From Bifidobacterium scaligerum (GTDB taxonomy: Bacteria > Actinomycetota > Actinomycetes > Actinomycetales > Bifidobacteriaceae): a stretch of 64,000 nucleotides of DNA. Position numbers and translations under genes: made by a program. Below the pieces are notes generated by a model, which saw nothing but the letters and a program-made list of their open reading frames with translations, made no database searches and was not told the DNA's origin. Location of the stretch: NCBI RefSeq assembly GCF_002802865.1, contig NZ_PGLQ01000003.1:1-64000 (forward strand), written 5' to 3'. Positions 33,235 to 41,569 of the stretch are shown piece after piece. How positions within the stretch are numbered: position 1 is the first letter of the stretch; each line of letters begins with the position of its first letter.

Positions 33235-34962
33235 TTACGCGCGCATCACACGACGGGCGCGACGGGTGCCGCTCTTGACGAGCAGCGTGACGCCGACACC
33301 GGAGAAGACGATCGCCGCAGTCACGAACATCGTCAGTCCCGCGCCACCGGTGAGCGGGAGCTCGGATATGTTCTTGATATTCAGCACCTGAGCGGTGCCA
33401 CCGACAACCTTCGTTGAGTTGGACGGCGTCACTTCCGCCCCGTCCGCATCGCGGAAGGTAACCAGCTTGTACTGGTCCTTGGCCTTGTCATAGTTGTACG
33501 TGCGCTGACCATTCTTGTCGATGGATACGCTGAACCCAGCGCGATATTGCTGGGCGTAGCCTTCGGCCACCTTCTGCTCGTATACCGAGTATCCGCCTTC
33601 AGCCAGGCCCCAGAAGTACAGCGCACCACCCTGGCTGGTCGGCACGTTCTTGAAGTAGGTCACGTTGTCCACCTTGACGCTTTGGTCGGCGGCACGCACC
33701 CACTCGCCGTTGACATCGGTTTTCTCGAAGATGATGGCATTGCCGTCGCTGCCGGTCACGGAGAACTGAGCTCCGGCGATACCGTTGTGGTTCTTATCGA
33801 TCTTCTTCAACGTGAACATGCCGAACTTGACGGTCACGGAGGCGGGAGCGGATTCCGCACCGCCATCGTAGCTGGCGGTCGCGGCGTTCGTCACCTGATT
33901 GTCGACGGCGTCCTTCGTGGTGGAGGCCTTGTACAGCAAGGTAAGCTTCTGTCCGTCCTTGCCGCCTACGTTCTTGACGTCCACCTGGGTGACGGTGCCG
34001 CTGTCGCTTGCGGTGGGGCCGGTCACCGTATAGTCCGTGTCCTTGGCGAGCAGGGTGTCGCCGGTGGCGTCGAAGTAATTGTATTTGTCATCGTCATCCG
34101 CATCGTAGAAGACTTTGATGCTGCTGGCATCGACAGTCAGTCCCTTGGATGCGGTGTCCTTGAAGGTGAAGGTCGGATCGGTTTGCCCGGTTGTGGTCGG
34201 AATAACGCTGGACACCACGTAGGTCAGAGTGTCGCCGACATTGGCGGTAGCGACACTGCCGTTCTTCTTGAAATAGGTGCCCATGTAAGCGCTTTTGGTG
34301 ACGGTTACCGGAGACGCGGCCGGGTTGGGCTTGACGTTCACCACGCCAAGCGTCTGCTCTGTAGCCGGGTCAACGTTGGTGTTGACCAACGTGGTGTATG
34401 ACTGGCCGCTGCTGGCAGTGAGCGCAGTGCCGACCAGCAGGTTCGTGCCGTTGCTGTCGGTCACGAAATACCAACCCTGGTCGGGTACGGTATTGTCGCC
34501 GATCTGCAGTTCGGTTGCGGTAACGGAAGGCTCATCGGAACCAAGTTTGGTGGGCACCGACAGATTATCGACGAAGTCACGCAGCTTGGCCTCGTCGCCG
34601 GAGGTGCTCAGACTTGCCAGCGCATACAGATTGCTTTTGTATCCGGTGGTGTCGATGTTGGCCGCCGTTATAGCCTCGCTGATCTTCCAATCCCATTGGC
34701 TGCTGTCTACGGGTTGCAGGCCGAACGAAGTCAGTTTGCCGTCGGCGTTCACGACCGGATCGGTGTATGCGGCGATACGATACGCCGTATACGTGCTTTG
34801 CGAGGTGTCGGCATCGGCTGCTTTGTTGAGCGTGATGGTTGATGGCGTCGCGTTTTCCGGCATGGTCAGTTCGTCCGCGTTCGCCGTCATGGCGCCAAGC
34901 GCCATACCTCCCAGGGCGGCCGCTACGGCAGCGACGCCGGCGACCAGTTTCTTGTATTGCAT
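33235..34962 (-). CDS. Major pilin subunit with LPXTG-type anchor
   Basis: A 575-residue secreted pilin. The N-terminal signal peptide ends near ANADE. The C-terminus is a cell-wall sorting signal: LPLTG (535-539), a hydrophobic helix, and the basic tail RRARRVMRA. Two or three Ig-like domains lie between, including a CNA_B-type domain starting FTLKKIDKNHNGIAGAQFSV with the E-box-like YSVYEQKVAEGY, as used for intramolecular isopeptide bonds. The pilin-motif Lys would be expected near GVVNVKPNPAASPVTVTK, at about residue 210. The sortase C gene follows. No minor or tip pilin gene is present, unlike many bifidobacterial pilus loci with a second pilin. Confidence 0.92.
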   Translation of the reverse strand: MQYKKLVAGVAAVAAALGGMALGAMTANADELTMPENATPSTITLNKAADADTSQSTYTAYRIAAYTDPVVNADGKLTSFGLQPVDSSQWDWKISEAITAANIDTTGYKSNLYALASLSTSGDEAKLRDFVDNLSVPTKLGSDEPSVTATELQIGDNTVPDQGWYFVTDSNGTNLLVGTALTASSGQSYTTLVNTNVDPATEQTLGVVNVKPNPAASPVTVTKSAYMGTYFKKNGSVATANVGDTLTYVVSSVIPTTTGQTDPTFTFKDTASKGLTVDASSIKVFYDADDDDKYNYFDATGDTLLAKDTDYTVTGPTASDSGTVTQVDVKNVGGKDGQKLTLLYKASTTKDAVDNQVTNAATASYDGGAESAPASVTVKFGMFTLKKIDKNHNGIAGAQFSVTGSDGNAIIFEKTDVNGEWVRAADQSVKVDNVTYFKNVPTSQGGALYFWGLAEGGYSVYEQKVAEGYAQQYRAGFSVSIDKNGQRTYNYDKAKDQYKLVTFRDADGAEVTPSNSTKVVGGTAQVLNIKNISELPLTGGAGLTMFVTAAIVFSGVGVTLLVKSGTRRARRVMRA

Positions 34963-35428
34963 ATGAGCCTCTTCACTCCTTCATTGGCGTTAGCTTCTTG
35001 TCGGCCACGGCAATGGTCGAACAACCCCACGCGTGTCCTGATTATGGCGGGCAAGACCCGCTGGTATATGAAGCTTGCCGCCATCACAAATTCGTTGATG
35101 AGTTGTTGACCCGCGCGTCGTTGCGATTACTGATTAAGCCCCATAGATGAATGTTTGCGTTAACAAACACTTATGATTATACATGGGATTGAGGGATGCG
35201 CAATACGCGCATCGACGATGTCTATTTGCCCGTAGGCCTTGGCATTCCAGACATTCAATGCGTCATCGAACTATGTGGGACTGAAAGATTTAAGTAGCTC
35301 AGGCCATGGCATCGTTACCACAGACTTCTATGTTTCCCCGAATGCGGGCACAGCGCCGGGCACGATGCACCACCATTGAGCACCTCACTGAGCATTCGGG
35401 ATGCAACGCGAAATACAACATAGAACGC
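34963..35428. other. Intergenic region upstream of the pilin gene
   Basis: No gene recognised. It contains the inverted repeat at 35152-35169 and presumably the pilin promoter. The leader of the pilin gene would be close to 200 bases if transcription starts near that repeat. Confidence 0.5.
35152..35169. promoter_or_regulatory. Possible operator upstream of the pilus operon
   Basis: TGTTTG-CGTTAA-CAAACA, an 18-bp inverted repeat with perfect 6-bp arms in an AT-rich stretch, 190 bp before the pilin start. Its half-sites differ from the arabinose operator core. Confidence 0.4.
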
Positions 35429-35460
35429 AAAAAGCCCGGCAGCATGACGCTGCCGGGCTT
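35429..35460 (-). terminator. Rho-independent terminator of pgi
   Basis: On the minus strand AAGCCCGGCAGC, a 5-base loop, GCTGCCGGGCTT, then a run of five T. A strong intrinsic terminator 170 bp beyond the pgi stop, after the duplicated gene-end element. Confidence 0.9.
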
Positions 35461-35520
35461 GGCCTCTCCCTTTAGTCACCTATCGGCGACGGCTTCCCTG
35501 CCTTCAGGAAGCCGGCAAGG

Positions 35521-35649
35521 AGCGAAGCGAAGATCAGAACTCGCACCGTGAATGGTCGCCAGACCATTCACCAAACAACACAGCTGCGGTCGCAAGAACC
35601 GCGAGTGCTGATTGAAGCGAAGCGAAGATCAGAACTCGCGGTTCTTGCG
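35521..35649 (-). repeat. Duplicated 3' end of pgi with nested hairpins
   Basis: A 24-bp sequence, starting AGCGAAGCGAAGATCAG on the plus strand, occurs at 35521-35544 and again, across the pgi stop codon, at 35616-35639. Between them is a perfect hairpin GTGAATGGTC/GACCATTCAC (35548-35571). In addition CGCAAGAACCGCGAG (35591-35605) is the perfect inverted copy of CTCGCGGTTCTTGCG (35635-35649), which are the last five codons of pgi. Confidence 0.85.
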
Positions 35650-37329
35650 ATAGAACTGAATCAGGCTCTGAGTGGAGGCGTCCTGGGCGGCCAGAGCCTC
35701 GTCATCCTGGGAGATGGCCGGGGTGATCTGCTTGGCCAGCTGCTTGCCGAGCTCGACGCCCCACTGATCGTAGGAGTCGAGGCCCCACACGGTGCCCTCA
35801 ACGAAGGTGATGTGCTCGTACAGGGCGATCAGCTCGCCGACGGCGAACGGAGTCAGGGCCACACCGAAGATGGAGGTGGTCGGACGGTTGCCGGTGAACA
35901 CGCGGGCCGGGACGATCTCCTCCGGAGTACCTTCAGCACGGACCTCGTCGGCGGTCTTGCCGAAAGCGAGGGCCTTGGTCTGAGCGAAGTAGTTGCCGAG
36001 GAACAGCTCGTGCACGTCCTGATCGCCGTCCTTGGTCGGGTTCGGGGTGTTCACGAACGCGATGAAGTCGGCCGGGATGAGCTGGGTGCCCTGGTGGATC
36101 AGCTGGTAGAAGGCGTGCTGGCCGTTGGTGCCGGGCTCGCCCCAGAAGATCTCGCCGGTTTCGGTGGTGACCGGGGTGCCGTCCCAGCGCACGGACTTGC
36201 CGTTGGATTCCATGGTCAGCTGCTGCAGGTAGGCCGGGAAACGGTGCAGGTACTGATCGTACGGCAGCACAGCGTGGGAAGCGACCTTGAAGAAGTTGCG
36301 GTACCAGACGTTGAGCATGCCGAGCAGCACGACGACGTTCTTCTCGAACGGGGTATTGGCGAAGTACTCATCGATCTCGTGGAAGCCGTGCAGGAACTCC
36401 TCGAAGCGGGCCGGGCCGAAGACCACAGCCAGGGAGGTGCCGACGGCGGAATCGACGGAGTAACGGCCGCCGACCCAGTTCCAGAAGCCGAACGCATTGG
36501 CCGGATCGATGCCGAACTCCTCGACCTTCTCCAAGTTGGTGGAGACGGCCACGAAGTGCTTCTTGATGGCTTCGGCGCGCTGAGCTTCGTCGCCCTCGGC
36601 GATGGCGCCGTTGGCGGTGAGCTCCTCAAGCAGCCAAGTGCGGGCTTCGCGAGCGTTGGTCAGGGTTTCCAGCGTGGTGAAGGTCTTGGAGACGATGATG
36701 AACAGGGTGGTCTCCGGGTCGAGGCCCTTGGTCTTCTCAGCCAGATCGTTCGGGTCGATGTTGGAGATGTAGCGAGCGGAAATGCCAGCGTCCGCATACG
36801 GCTTCAGCGCCTCGTACACCATGACGGGACCCAGATCGGAACCACCGATGCCGATGTTGACCACGGTCTCGATCTTGCGGCCGGTGATGCCGGTCCACTT
36901 GCCGGAGCGCACGTCATCGGCGAAGGCGTAAATACGGTCGAGCACCTCGCGCACATCCTTGACGGTGTCCTGACCGTCAACGATGTACTTGCCCTCATCC
37001 TCGACCGGGCGGCGCAGCGCGGTGTGCAGCACGGCGCGATCCTCGGTGTTGTTGATGTGCACGCCGGTGTACATAGCCTTGGTGCGCTCGTCCAGCTTGA
37101 CAGCCTTGGCAAGGTTGGCGAACAGCTGGAGGGTTTCCGGCTTGATCAGGTTCTTGGACAGATCGAAGTGCAGATCGCCGGCCTCGAAGGAAAGCTTCTC
37201 GACGCGGGTCTTGTCCTCGGCGAACCACTTCTTCAGGCTGATGCCCTCGGCCTGAAGCTCGTCGTAGTGCTTCTGCAGGGCGGCCCACTCAGGGGTCTGG
37301 GTGGCGTCAACAGGAGGATTGATGGCCAT
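35629..37329 (-). CDS. pgi: Glucose-6-phosphate isomerase
   Basis: A 566-residue cytoplasmic enzyme that interconverts glucose 6-phosphate and fructose 6-phosphate. In bifidobacteria it feeds fructose 6-phosphate to phosphoketolase. Family signatures are present: [19 protein letters not shown] for the first substrate loop, [13 protein letters not shown], and the PGI signature [23 protein letters not shown] with the catalytic residues. ATG at 37329 is selected for AAAGGA nine bases upstream and the conserved N-terminus [13 protein letters not shown]; a longer frame is unlikely. The last five codons form half of a 15-bp inverted repeat. Confidence 0.97.
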   Translation of the reverse strand: MAINPPVDATQTPEWAALQKHYDELQAEGISLKKWFAEDKTRVEKLSFEAGDLHFDLSKNLIKPETLQLFANLAKAVKLDERTKAMYTGVHINNTEDRAVLHTALRRPVEDEGKYIVDGQDTVKDVREVLDRIYAFADDVRSGKWTGITGRKIETVVNIGIGGSDLGPVMVYEALKPYADAGISARYISNIDPNDLAEKTKGLDPETTLFIIVSKTFTTLETLTNAREARTWLLEELTANGAIAEGDEAQRAEAIKKHFVAVSTNLEKVEEFGIDPANAFGFWNWVGGRYSVDSAVGTSLAVVFGPARFEEFLHGFHEIDEYFANTPFEKNVVVLLGMLNVWYRNFFKVASHAVLPYDQYLHRFPAYLQQLTMESNGKSVRWDGTPVTTETGEIFWGEPGTNGQHAFYQLIHQGTQLIPADFIAFVNTPNPTKDGDQDVHELFLGNYFAQTKALAFGKTADEVRAEGTPEEIVPARVFTGNRPTTSIFGVALTPFAVGELIALYEHITFVEGTVWGLDSYDQWGVELGKQLAKQITPAISQDDEALAAQDASTQSLIQFYRKNREF

Positions 37330-37719
37330 GGATTCCATTCCTTTCATAAATGACTGGAGCGCCCACGCCCACGGCTTGGATCGCCCCGTATCACCAAACA
37401 GAATACTCACAAATTCGGACATGAACAGAACAAAAATATCCAGTGAACGGATACCCTCCCTACCAGACGGCTTTCATTGCCATCGTTTGCATCCGACTAC
37501 CCCGCACAGGCACGCCACGGAATACAGCGCATCGCGCCAAAGAATCAGCTGAGTCAGCCACCAGCTTTACGACGCTGCACTACGCCGACGCCAACCAACA
37601 CATCAATCACATCAATCACATCAATCACAGCCGCGGATCCACATACCGCAACATCTTCACCCCACAACTGCCACCAGTCATCCTCAGCCACCCGGCGACA
37701 CTGCCGAATCACACGTCGA
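37330..37719. other. Intergenic region between pgi and the tRNA-Thr promoter
   Basis: About 390 bp without a gene. It must hold the pgi promoter. A short tandem repeat, ACATCAATC three times (37600-37626), is present. No other structure seen. Confidence 0.5.
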
Positions 37720-37748
37720 TTGGACTTTTCCAGAGGATGTCGTATACT
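37720..37748 (+). promoter_or_regulatory. Promoter of the tRNA-Thr gene
   Basis: TTGGAC (37720-37725) and TATACT (37743-37748) with a 17-bp spacer, 44 bp before the tRNA. Near-consensus, as expected for a stable RNA gene. Confidence 0.7.
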
Positions 37749-37791
37749 GTTTATCTTGTGCGCGGGTGGCGAAACGCCTTCCGCAAACCAA

Positions 37792-37864
37792 GCCACTTTA
37801 GCTCAGTCGGTAGAGCGGCTCACTCGTAATGAGCAGGTCGTCAGTTCGATTCTGACAAGTGGCT
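37792..37864 (+). tRNA. tRNA-Thr (CGT)
   Basis: A 73-nt cloverleaf: acceptor GCCACTT/AAGTGGC, D-loop AGCTCAGTCGGTAGAGC, anticodon stem GCTCA/TGAGC with loop CTCGTAA giving CGT, and T-loop GTTCGATTC. Reads ACG codons. CCA is not encoded. Confidence 0.96.
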
Positions 37865-37940
37865 CGACTACCCTAGGTCGGTTCATCCGCCTAGGGTTTT
37901 GCATATAGGTTGCACTGCTCGTCCGAGGGGATGCAGCCAC

Positions 37941-38021
37941 GCGCGAGTGGCGGAATTGGTAGACGCGCAGGATTTAGGTTCCTGTGTCTTTGACGTGTGG
38001 GTTCAAGTCCCATCTCGCGCA
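37941..38021 (+). tRNA. tRNA-Leu (TAG)
   Basis: A class II tRNA of 81 nt with a short variable arm. Acceptor GCGCGAG/CTCGCGC, anticodon stem CAGGA/TCCTG with loop TTTAGGT giving TAG, T-loop GTTCAAGTC. Reads CUA codons and perhaps other CUN by wobble. Confidence 0.95.
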
Positions 38022-38188
38022 CCTCTACAAGACCCTGCATTCCTAAGATCCCAAGCCGTGCGCGTCACGATGCCAATATGACAAGGCCGCATCGTCCACG
38101 CTGTGAGAGGAAACATCGCCATCGCTGCCGTCACGTCCGATACCGCGAGGATAGTGGTTGCCGTACCAGGGACGAGGAGGAGATAAGA

Positions 38189-39190
38189 GTGTCCGCCATA
38201 CTTACACCCGCAGGACTGTTGCTGATCATCCTCGCCGGATACCTGTTCAAACGCTTCGGACTGTTCGGTCAAAGCGACTATCGTGTGCTGCAAACCGCCG
38301 AATTCAACATCGTGCTTCCCGGCGCAATCATCTATTCGTTTGCCACGAATCCGCACGACATTTCACTGATGTGGATTTCGCTGGTGGCCTTCCTGTTCGC
38401 CTTCATCCCGGTGGTGTGCATCTTCGTCGCTACGCGCCGGCGCAATGTGACCGACCGCGCGTTCCTGATGCTCAACGGCGCCGGATACAACCTCGGATGT
38501 TTCTGCTTCCCCGTCGTACAGTCGTTCTGGGGGCCTGGTGCTGTGGTGCCGGCAGCCATGTTCGATATCGGTAACTGCATTATGGTGGCCGCTGGCACCA
38601 ATGTACTCACCCAACAGCTGCTGCACATCCAGCCCGGCAAAACGCTTGCGGAACAGCATGCCGGGTCTGCGCCCACACTGCCCTATGAGAAGCCCAAGGA
38701 CCGCGACGCCCGTAGGCTCGCCCGGCATGCGCTGCTGCGCACCATCGCCAAAAGCTTCTTTGGATCCGTACCGTTCGACACTTACCTGCTGATGTTGGCG
38801 CTGACCATCGCCAACATACACATCCCCGATTGGATCGCCACGATCTGCCAACCGTTGAGCGGCGCAAACGCGTTGGTCTCCATGCTGATGGTGGGCATGT
38901 TGATGGATATGCCGCAATCCCGGCATGACGTTAAGGAAGTGCTGGCCGTAATTGCCTGGCGCGTACCGTTCTGCATAGTGTTCGCCTGCGTCTCGTGGTT
39001 CCTGATGCCCTTCTCCGCCTCGATTCGTGCGGTAATGGTGATTTGCGCGCTGGCACCGATCGCCATCTTCTCCACTCTGTTTACCGACAAGGTGCTAGGC
39101 AACGCCAAACTCGCCGGATTCTCGCTGTCGGTCACGGCCATTATCTCGCTGGTAATGATGGCCGTAGCCCATACGCTGATGGGCGTGTGA
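38189..39190 (+). CDS. AEC-family (auxin efflux carrier-like) permease
   Basis: A 333-residue membrane protein with about ten hydrophobic segments and the AEC family's layout: LLIILAGYLFKRFGL at the start, NIVLPGAIIYSFATNP in helix 2, and the inverted-repeat second half after a polar loop near residue 160-190. AEC proteins export or exchange organic anions such as malate. Translation probably starts at GTG 38189, preceded by GAGGAGGAG; the longer frame overlaps the tRNA-Leu and is rejected. No metabolic partner gene is adjacent, so the substrate is unknown. Confidence 0.87.
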   Translation: MSAILTPAGLLLIILAGYLFKRFGLFGQSDYRVLQTAEFNIVLPGAIIYSFATNPHDISLMWISLVAFLFAFIPVVCIFVATRRRNVTDRAFLMLNGAGYNLGCFCFPVVQSFWGPGAVVPAAMFDIGNCIMVAAGTNVLTQQLLHIQPGKTLAEQHAGSAPTLPYEKPKDRDARRLARHALLRTIAKSFFGSVPFDTYLLMLALTIANIHIPDWIATICQPLSGANALVSMLMVGMLMDMPQSRHDVKEVLAVIAWRVPFCIVFACVSWFLMPFSASIRAVMVICALAPIAIFSTLFTDKVLGNAKLAGFSLSVTAIISLVMMAVAHTLMGV

Positions 39191-39205
39191 TTCCTTGACT
39201 TCTCG

Positions 39206-39261
39206 TGGGCTACACTGCAATCGAGACGATTGGTGGACGATGGTCCAAATCGTGTAGCCCA
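39206..39261 (+). terminator. Hairpin after the AEC permease gene
   Basis: TGGGCTACAC (39206-39215) and GTGTAGCCCA (39252-39261) are perfect complements; the inside carries further pairing ACGATTTGG/ACGATTGGT-like. It follows the stop by 15 bp. No T run. Confidence 0.6.
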
Positions 39262-39290
39262 TGAATTCACATACATTGAATTCACATACA
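39262..39290. repeat. Tandem 14-bp repeat
   Basis: TGAATTCACATACA occurs twice, at 39262-39275 and 39277-39290, one base apart, between the AEC hairpin and the tRNA terminator. Confidence 0.9.
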
Positions 39291-39293
39291 AAC

Positions 39294-39323
39294 AAAAAAT
39301 CCCGTAGCATCCAATGCCACGGG
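39294..39323 (-). terminator. Terminator of the tRNA-Val/Gly cluster
   Basis: On the minus strand CCCGTGGC, a 7-base loop, GCTACGGG, then six T after one A. It lies directly after the 3' end of tRNA-Val (CAC). Confidence 0.85.
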
Positions 39324-39334
39324 AACAACACGGG

Positions 39335-39407
39335 TGGGCGATGTAGGAATCGAACCTACGACCCCTTCGGTGTGAACGAAGTGCGCTAGCCGCTGCGCCA
39401 ATCGCCC
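39335..39407 (-). tRNA. tRNA-Val (CAC)
   Basis: A 73-nt cloverleaf on the minus strand: acceptor GGGCGAT/ATCGCCC, anticodon stem CTTCG/CGAAG with loop TTCACAC giving CAC, T-loop GTTCGATTC. Third gene of a three-tRNA cluster. Reads GUG codons. Confidence 0.96.
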
Positions 39408-39452
39408 GAATATTTCGAGGCTTACCGGCTAACCCACCGATAAAACTCCGAG

Positions 39453-39524
39453 TGGGCGATACAAGATTCGAACTTGTGACCCCTTCCGTGTCAGGGAAGT
39501 GCGCTACCTCTGCGCCAACCGCCC
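39453..39524 (-). tRNA. tRNA-Val (GAC)
   Basis: A 72-nt cloverleaf: acceptor GGGCGGT paired with ATCGCCC (one G-U), anticodon stem CTTCC/GGAAG with loop CTGACAC giving GAC, T-loop GTTCGAATC. Similar in body to the neighbouring Val (CAC) tRNA, suggesting duplication. Reads GUC and GUU. Confidence 0.95.
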
Positions 39525-39559
39525 GGGTCATCATCCGGCCGACGGTCCGGCCTTCTGAG

Positions 39560-39632
39560 AGCGGACAACGGGACTCGAACCCGCGGTCTCAACCTTGGCA
39601 AGGTTGCGCTTTACCAACTAAGCTATGTCCGC
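39560..39632 (-). tRNA. tRNA-Gly (GCC)
   Basis: A 73-nt cloverleaf: acceptor GCGGACA/TGTCCGC, anticodon stem CAACC/GGTTG with loop TTGCCAA giving GCC, T-loop GTTCGAGTC. The discriminator base U is typical of bacterial tRNA-Gly. First in the cluster. Reads GGC and GGU. Confidence 0.95.
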
Positions 39633-39978
39633 ATGTGTTGTTTGAAGCAACAGATGAATAAGATACGCCACTTGGCGGAAAATGCATAATCCTCGCGTGT
39701 CTCCGCAGAATTTCAACGTTTTTAGCATCCTCACAATCAGCTCGGCAACATCATGCCCTCATATGCAATCAACACGTCAGATGTGACCCTGCTCACTTCA
39801 ACCCATCACACGCCGTGTTCTACGCTCAACGCGAAGGAATTCTCGGATAGCACGGCGCATAATAGGCATTGCATATACACCGACATACGCACCGACGGTT
39901 AACGGCATGGCGTCATAATGCCCTATCAGACACCAACTGCCGCAGCCACTGTGCTTGATATAAGACAAGGGGAATGCA
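39633..39978. other. Intergenic region, tRNA cluster to flavin reductase
   Basis: About 345 bp. No gene or strong secondary structure was recognised. It must contain the promoter of the tRNA cluster (minus) and that of the reductase gene (plus). Confidence 0.5.
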
Positions 39979-40539
39979 ATGACCAAGCTCCTGTTTGTTG
40001 TGGGAAGCCTGCACAAGAACGGCTTCAACCATCAGCTCGCCGACGAGGCCAAGGCTCTTATCGGCGATCGCGCTGAGGTGGAGTTCCTGAACTACGCCGA
40101 TGTCCCGTTCTTCGATCAGGACGTGGAGTTCCCGAACCCGCCGGCTGCCGTCAACGCCGCCCGTAAGGCCGTTGTCGAGGCCGACGGCGTGTGGATCTTC
40201 TCCCCGGAGTACAACTACAGCTACCCGGGCGTGCTGAAGAACCTGCTGGATTGGCTGTCCCGCCCGCTGGAGCCGTTCCCGGCCGAGTCCGCCTCCGTGC
40301 TGGCCGGCAAGAAGGTTGCCATTTCTTCCGTGGCCGGCCAGTCCGCCGGCGCCGGCACTCGCGCCAAGCTCAACGAAGTGCTGGGCTTCAACAAGGCCGA
40401 GGTGCTGCCCGTTGATGAGCAGGCCGGTTTTGCCCTGGCTCCGGAAGCCTGGGGCACTGGCGAGCTGGGCCTGTCCGACGAAGATAAGACCCGTCTGGCC
40501 GCCGAAGCCGACGCATTCCTGAAGTTCGTCGCAGCCTGA
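39979..40539 (+). CDS. NAD(P)H-dependent FMN reductase family protein
   Basis: A 186-residue flavodoxin-fold oxidoreductase that uses NAD(P)H to reduce FMN, quinones or azo compounds. The FMN phosphate loop is VVGSLHKNGFNHQL at residues 7-20 and the isoalloxazine-binding FSPEYNYSYPGVLKNLLDW is at about 74-92, both typical of the ArsH/YieF/chromate reductase group. AAGGGG precedes the ATG. A hairpin terminator follows within 30 bp, so it is monocistronic. A role in handling quinones or oxygen stress is likely in an anaerobe, but the true substrate is open. Confidence 0.92.
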   Translation: MTKLLFVVGSLHKNGFNHQLADEAKALIGDRAEVEFLNYADVPFFDQDVEFPNPPAAVNAARKAVVEADGVWIFSPEYNYSYPGVLKNLLDWLSRPLEPFPAESASVLAGKKVAISSVAGQSAGAGTRAKLNEVLGFNKAEVLPVDEQAGFALAPEAWGTGELGLSDEDKTRLAAEADAFLKFVAA

Positions 40540-40566
40540 GCCCTGACGCTCTAGCTTCCGACCTGA

Positions 40567-40601
40567 GATACCCCGCCAATCGAAACCGATGGCGGGGTAT
40601 C
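40567..40601 (+). terminator. Terminator after the flavin reductase
   Basis: GATACCCCGCCA and TGGCGGGGTATC, perfect 12-bp arms with an 11-base loop, 28 bp after the stop. Few T residues follow. Confidence 0.75.
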
Positions 40602-40629
40602 TGCGTTACAAGGGGTTGATAATAGACGC

Positions 40630-41202
40630 ATGACACCATCATCGACGTTTCACACTATGTTTCACGCCACAACAGACACGCCTATAGGGCGAATGATCAT
40701 GACAACGGATGGCAAAGCGTTGACGGAGCTCTGCCTCGAAGATTGGTGGTGGGCAGCACCTGCCACTACGGCTTCCACCACGCCTGCCACAACAGAAGCT
40801 GGAGCAGCGAATGCACTGCCGGTGTTTCGCCAAACCAAGGCATGGCTCAACGCCTACTTTGCCGACGAACACCCCACGCTGGATTCCGCTCCCCCGCTCA
40901 GCGCGCAAGGCACACCATTCCAACATGAGGTATGGGACCTCATCACCGAAATCCCCTATGGACAAACAGTCAGCTATGGGGCAATAGCCGCCGAACTTGC
41001 CGAAAGGCGCGGCGGAAGACGCATGGCCGCGCAGGCCGTGGGCGGCGCGGTAAAGCGCAACCCGATTACCATCATCGTGCCCTGCCATCGCGTAGTCGGT
41101 TCCGGACGATCCTTCGGCGGCTACGGAGGTCACCTCGACGTCAAAGCCGAACTGCTCGACTTGGAAGGAGTGGATCTTTCACGGTTCGATCTGCCCCACT
41201 AG
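40630..41202 (+). CDS. ogt: Methylated-DNA--protein-cysteine methyltransferase
   Basis: A 190-residue suicide DNA-repair protein that takes the methyl group from O6-methylguanine onto Cys152 in IIVPCHRVVGSG. The conserved helix-turn-helix part VWDLITEIPYGQTVSYGAIA and the C-terminal FGGYGGHLDVKAELLDLE are present. An Ala/Thr-rich insert (about 42-60) lies between the two domains. The start is placed at 40630; a second ATG at 40657 is also possible because no good ribosome site distinguishes them. It stands alone. Confidence 0.93.
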   Translation: MTPSSTFHTMFHATTDTPIGRMIMTTDGKALTELCLEDWWWAAPATTASTTPATTEAGAANALPVFRQTKAWLNAYFADEHPTLDSAPPLSAQGTPFQHEVWDLITEIPYGQTVSYGAIAAELAERRGGRRMAAQAVGGAVKRNPITIIVPCHRVVGSGRSFGGYGGHLDVKAELLDLEGVDLSRFDLPH

Positions 41203-41569
41203 TCAAACCACATCGAGAGACCTCAGCAGTCTCGCCCGCTCCCCCACACCTCACATATGCCGCCAAAATTCGACGATATTATTCGATTATTCGTACATGC
41301 CGCACAATTCCGCACCGCACGCACGTTGCGCCATGCCAGCAGAGCGTCGTCATCATCTCACGCCATGTCATGCACCACCATCACATCACGCCGCGCACCC
41401 CGCATAATCCCACAACCTCGGGAAAGATGCCGAGAAACACCGCCACGCATCGTTCGCCGAGGGAACATCATCGAAGAGGCGTACCCGCCAAAAACGTACA
41501 ATCTTGTCGTACAAAGTTTCCGGCATCACCCTGATGGCTCGGCGCACCAAGGAGGATAAAGGAGGATAG
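41203..41569. other. Intergenic region, ogt to DUF2974 gene
   Basis: About 365 bp with no recognisable gene. A tandem GGAGGATAAA-GGAGGATAGA sits right before the next start, giving two candidate ribosome sites. Otherwise nothing was seen. Confidence 0.5.

Noticed and set aside
39560-39632. Reading this tRNA as tRNA-Ala (GGC)
   Set aside because: On correct reverse complementing the anticodon loop is TTGCCAA, giving GCC for Gly, and the discriminator U agrees with Gly.
37792-39632. tRNA genes as prophage or island attachment sites
   Set aside because: No integrase, no truncated tRNA copies and no change in base composition next to them.
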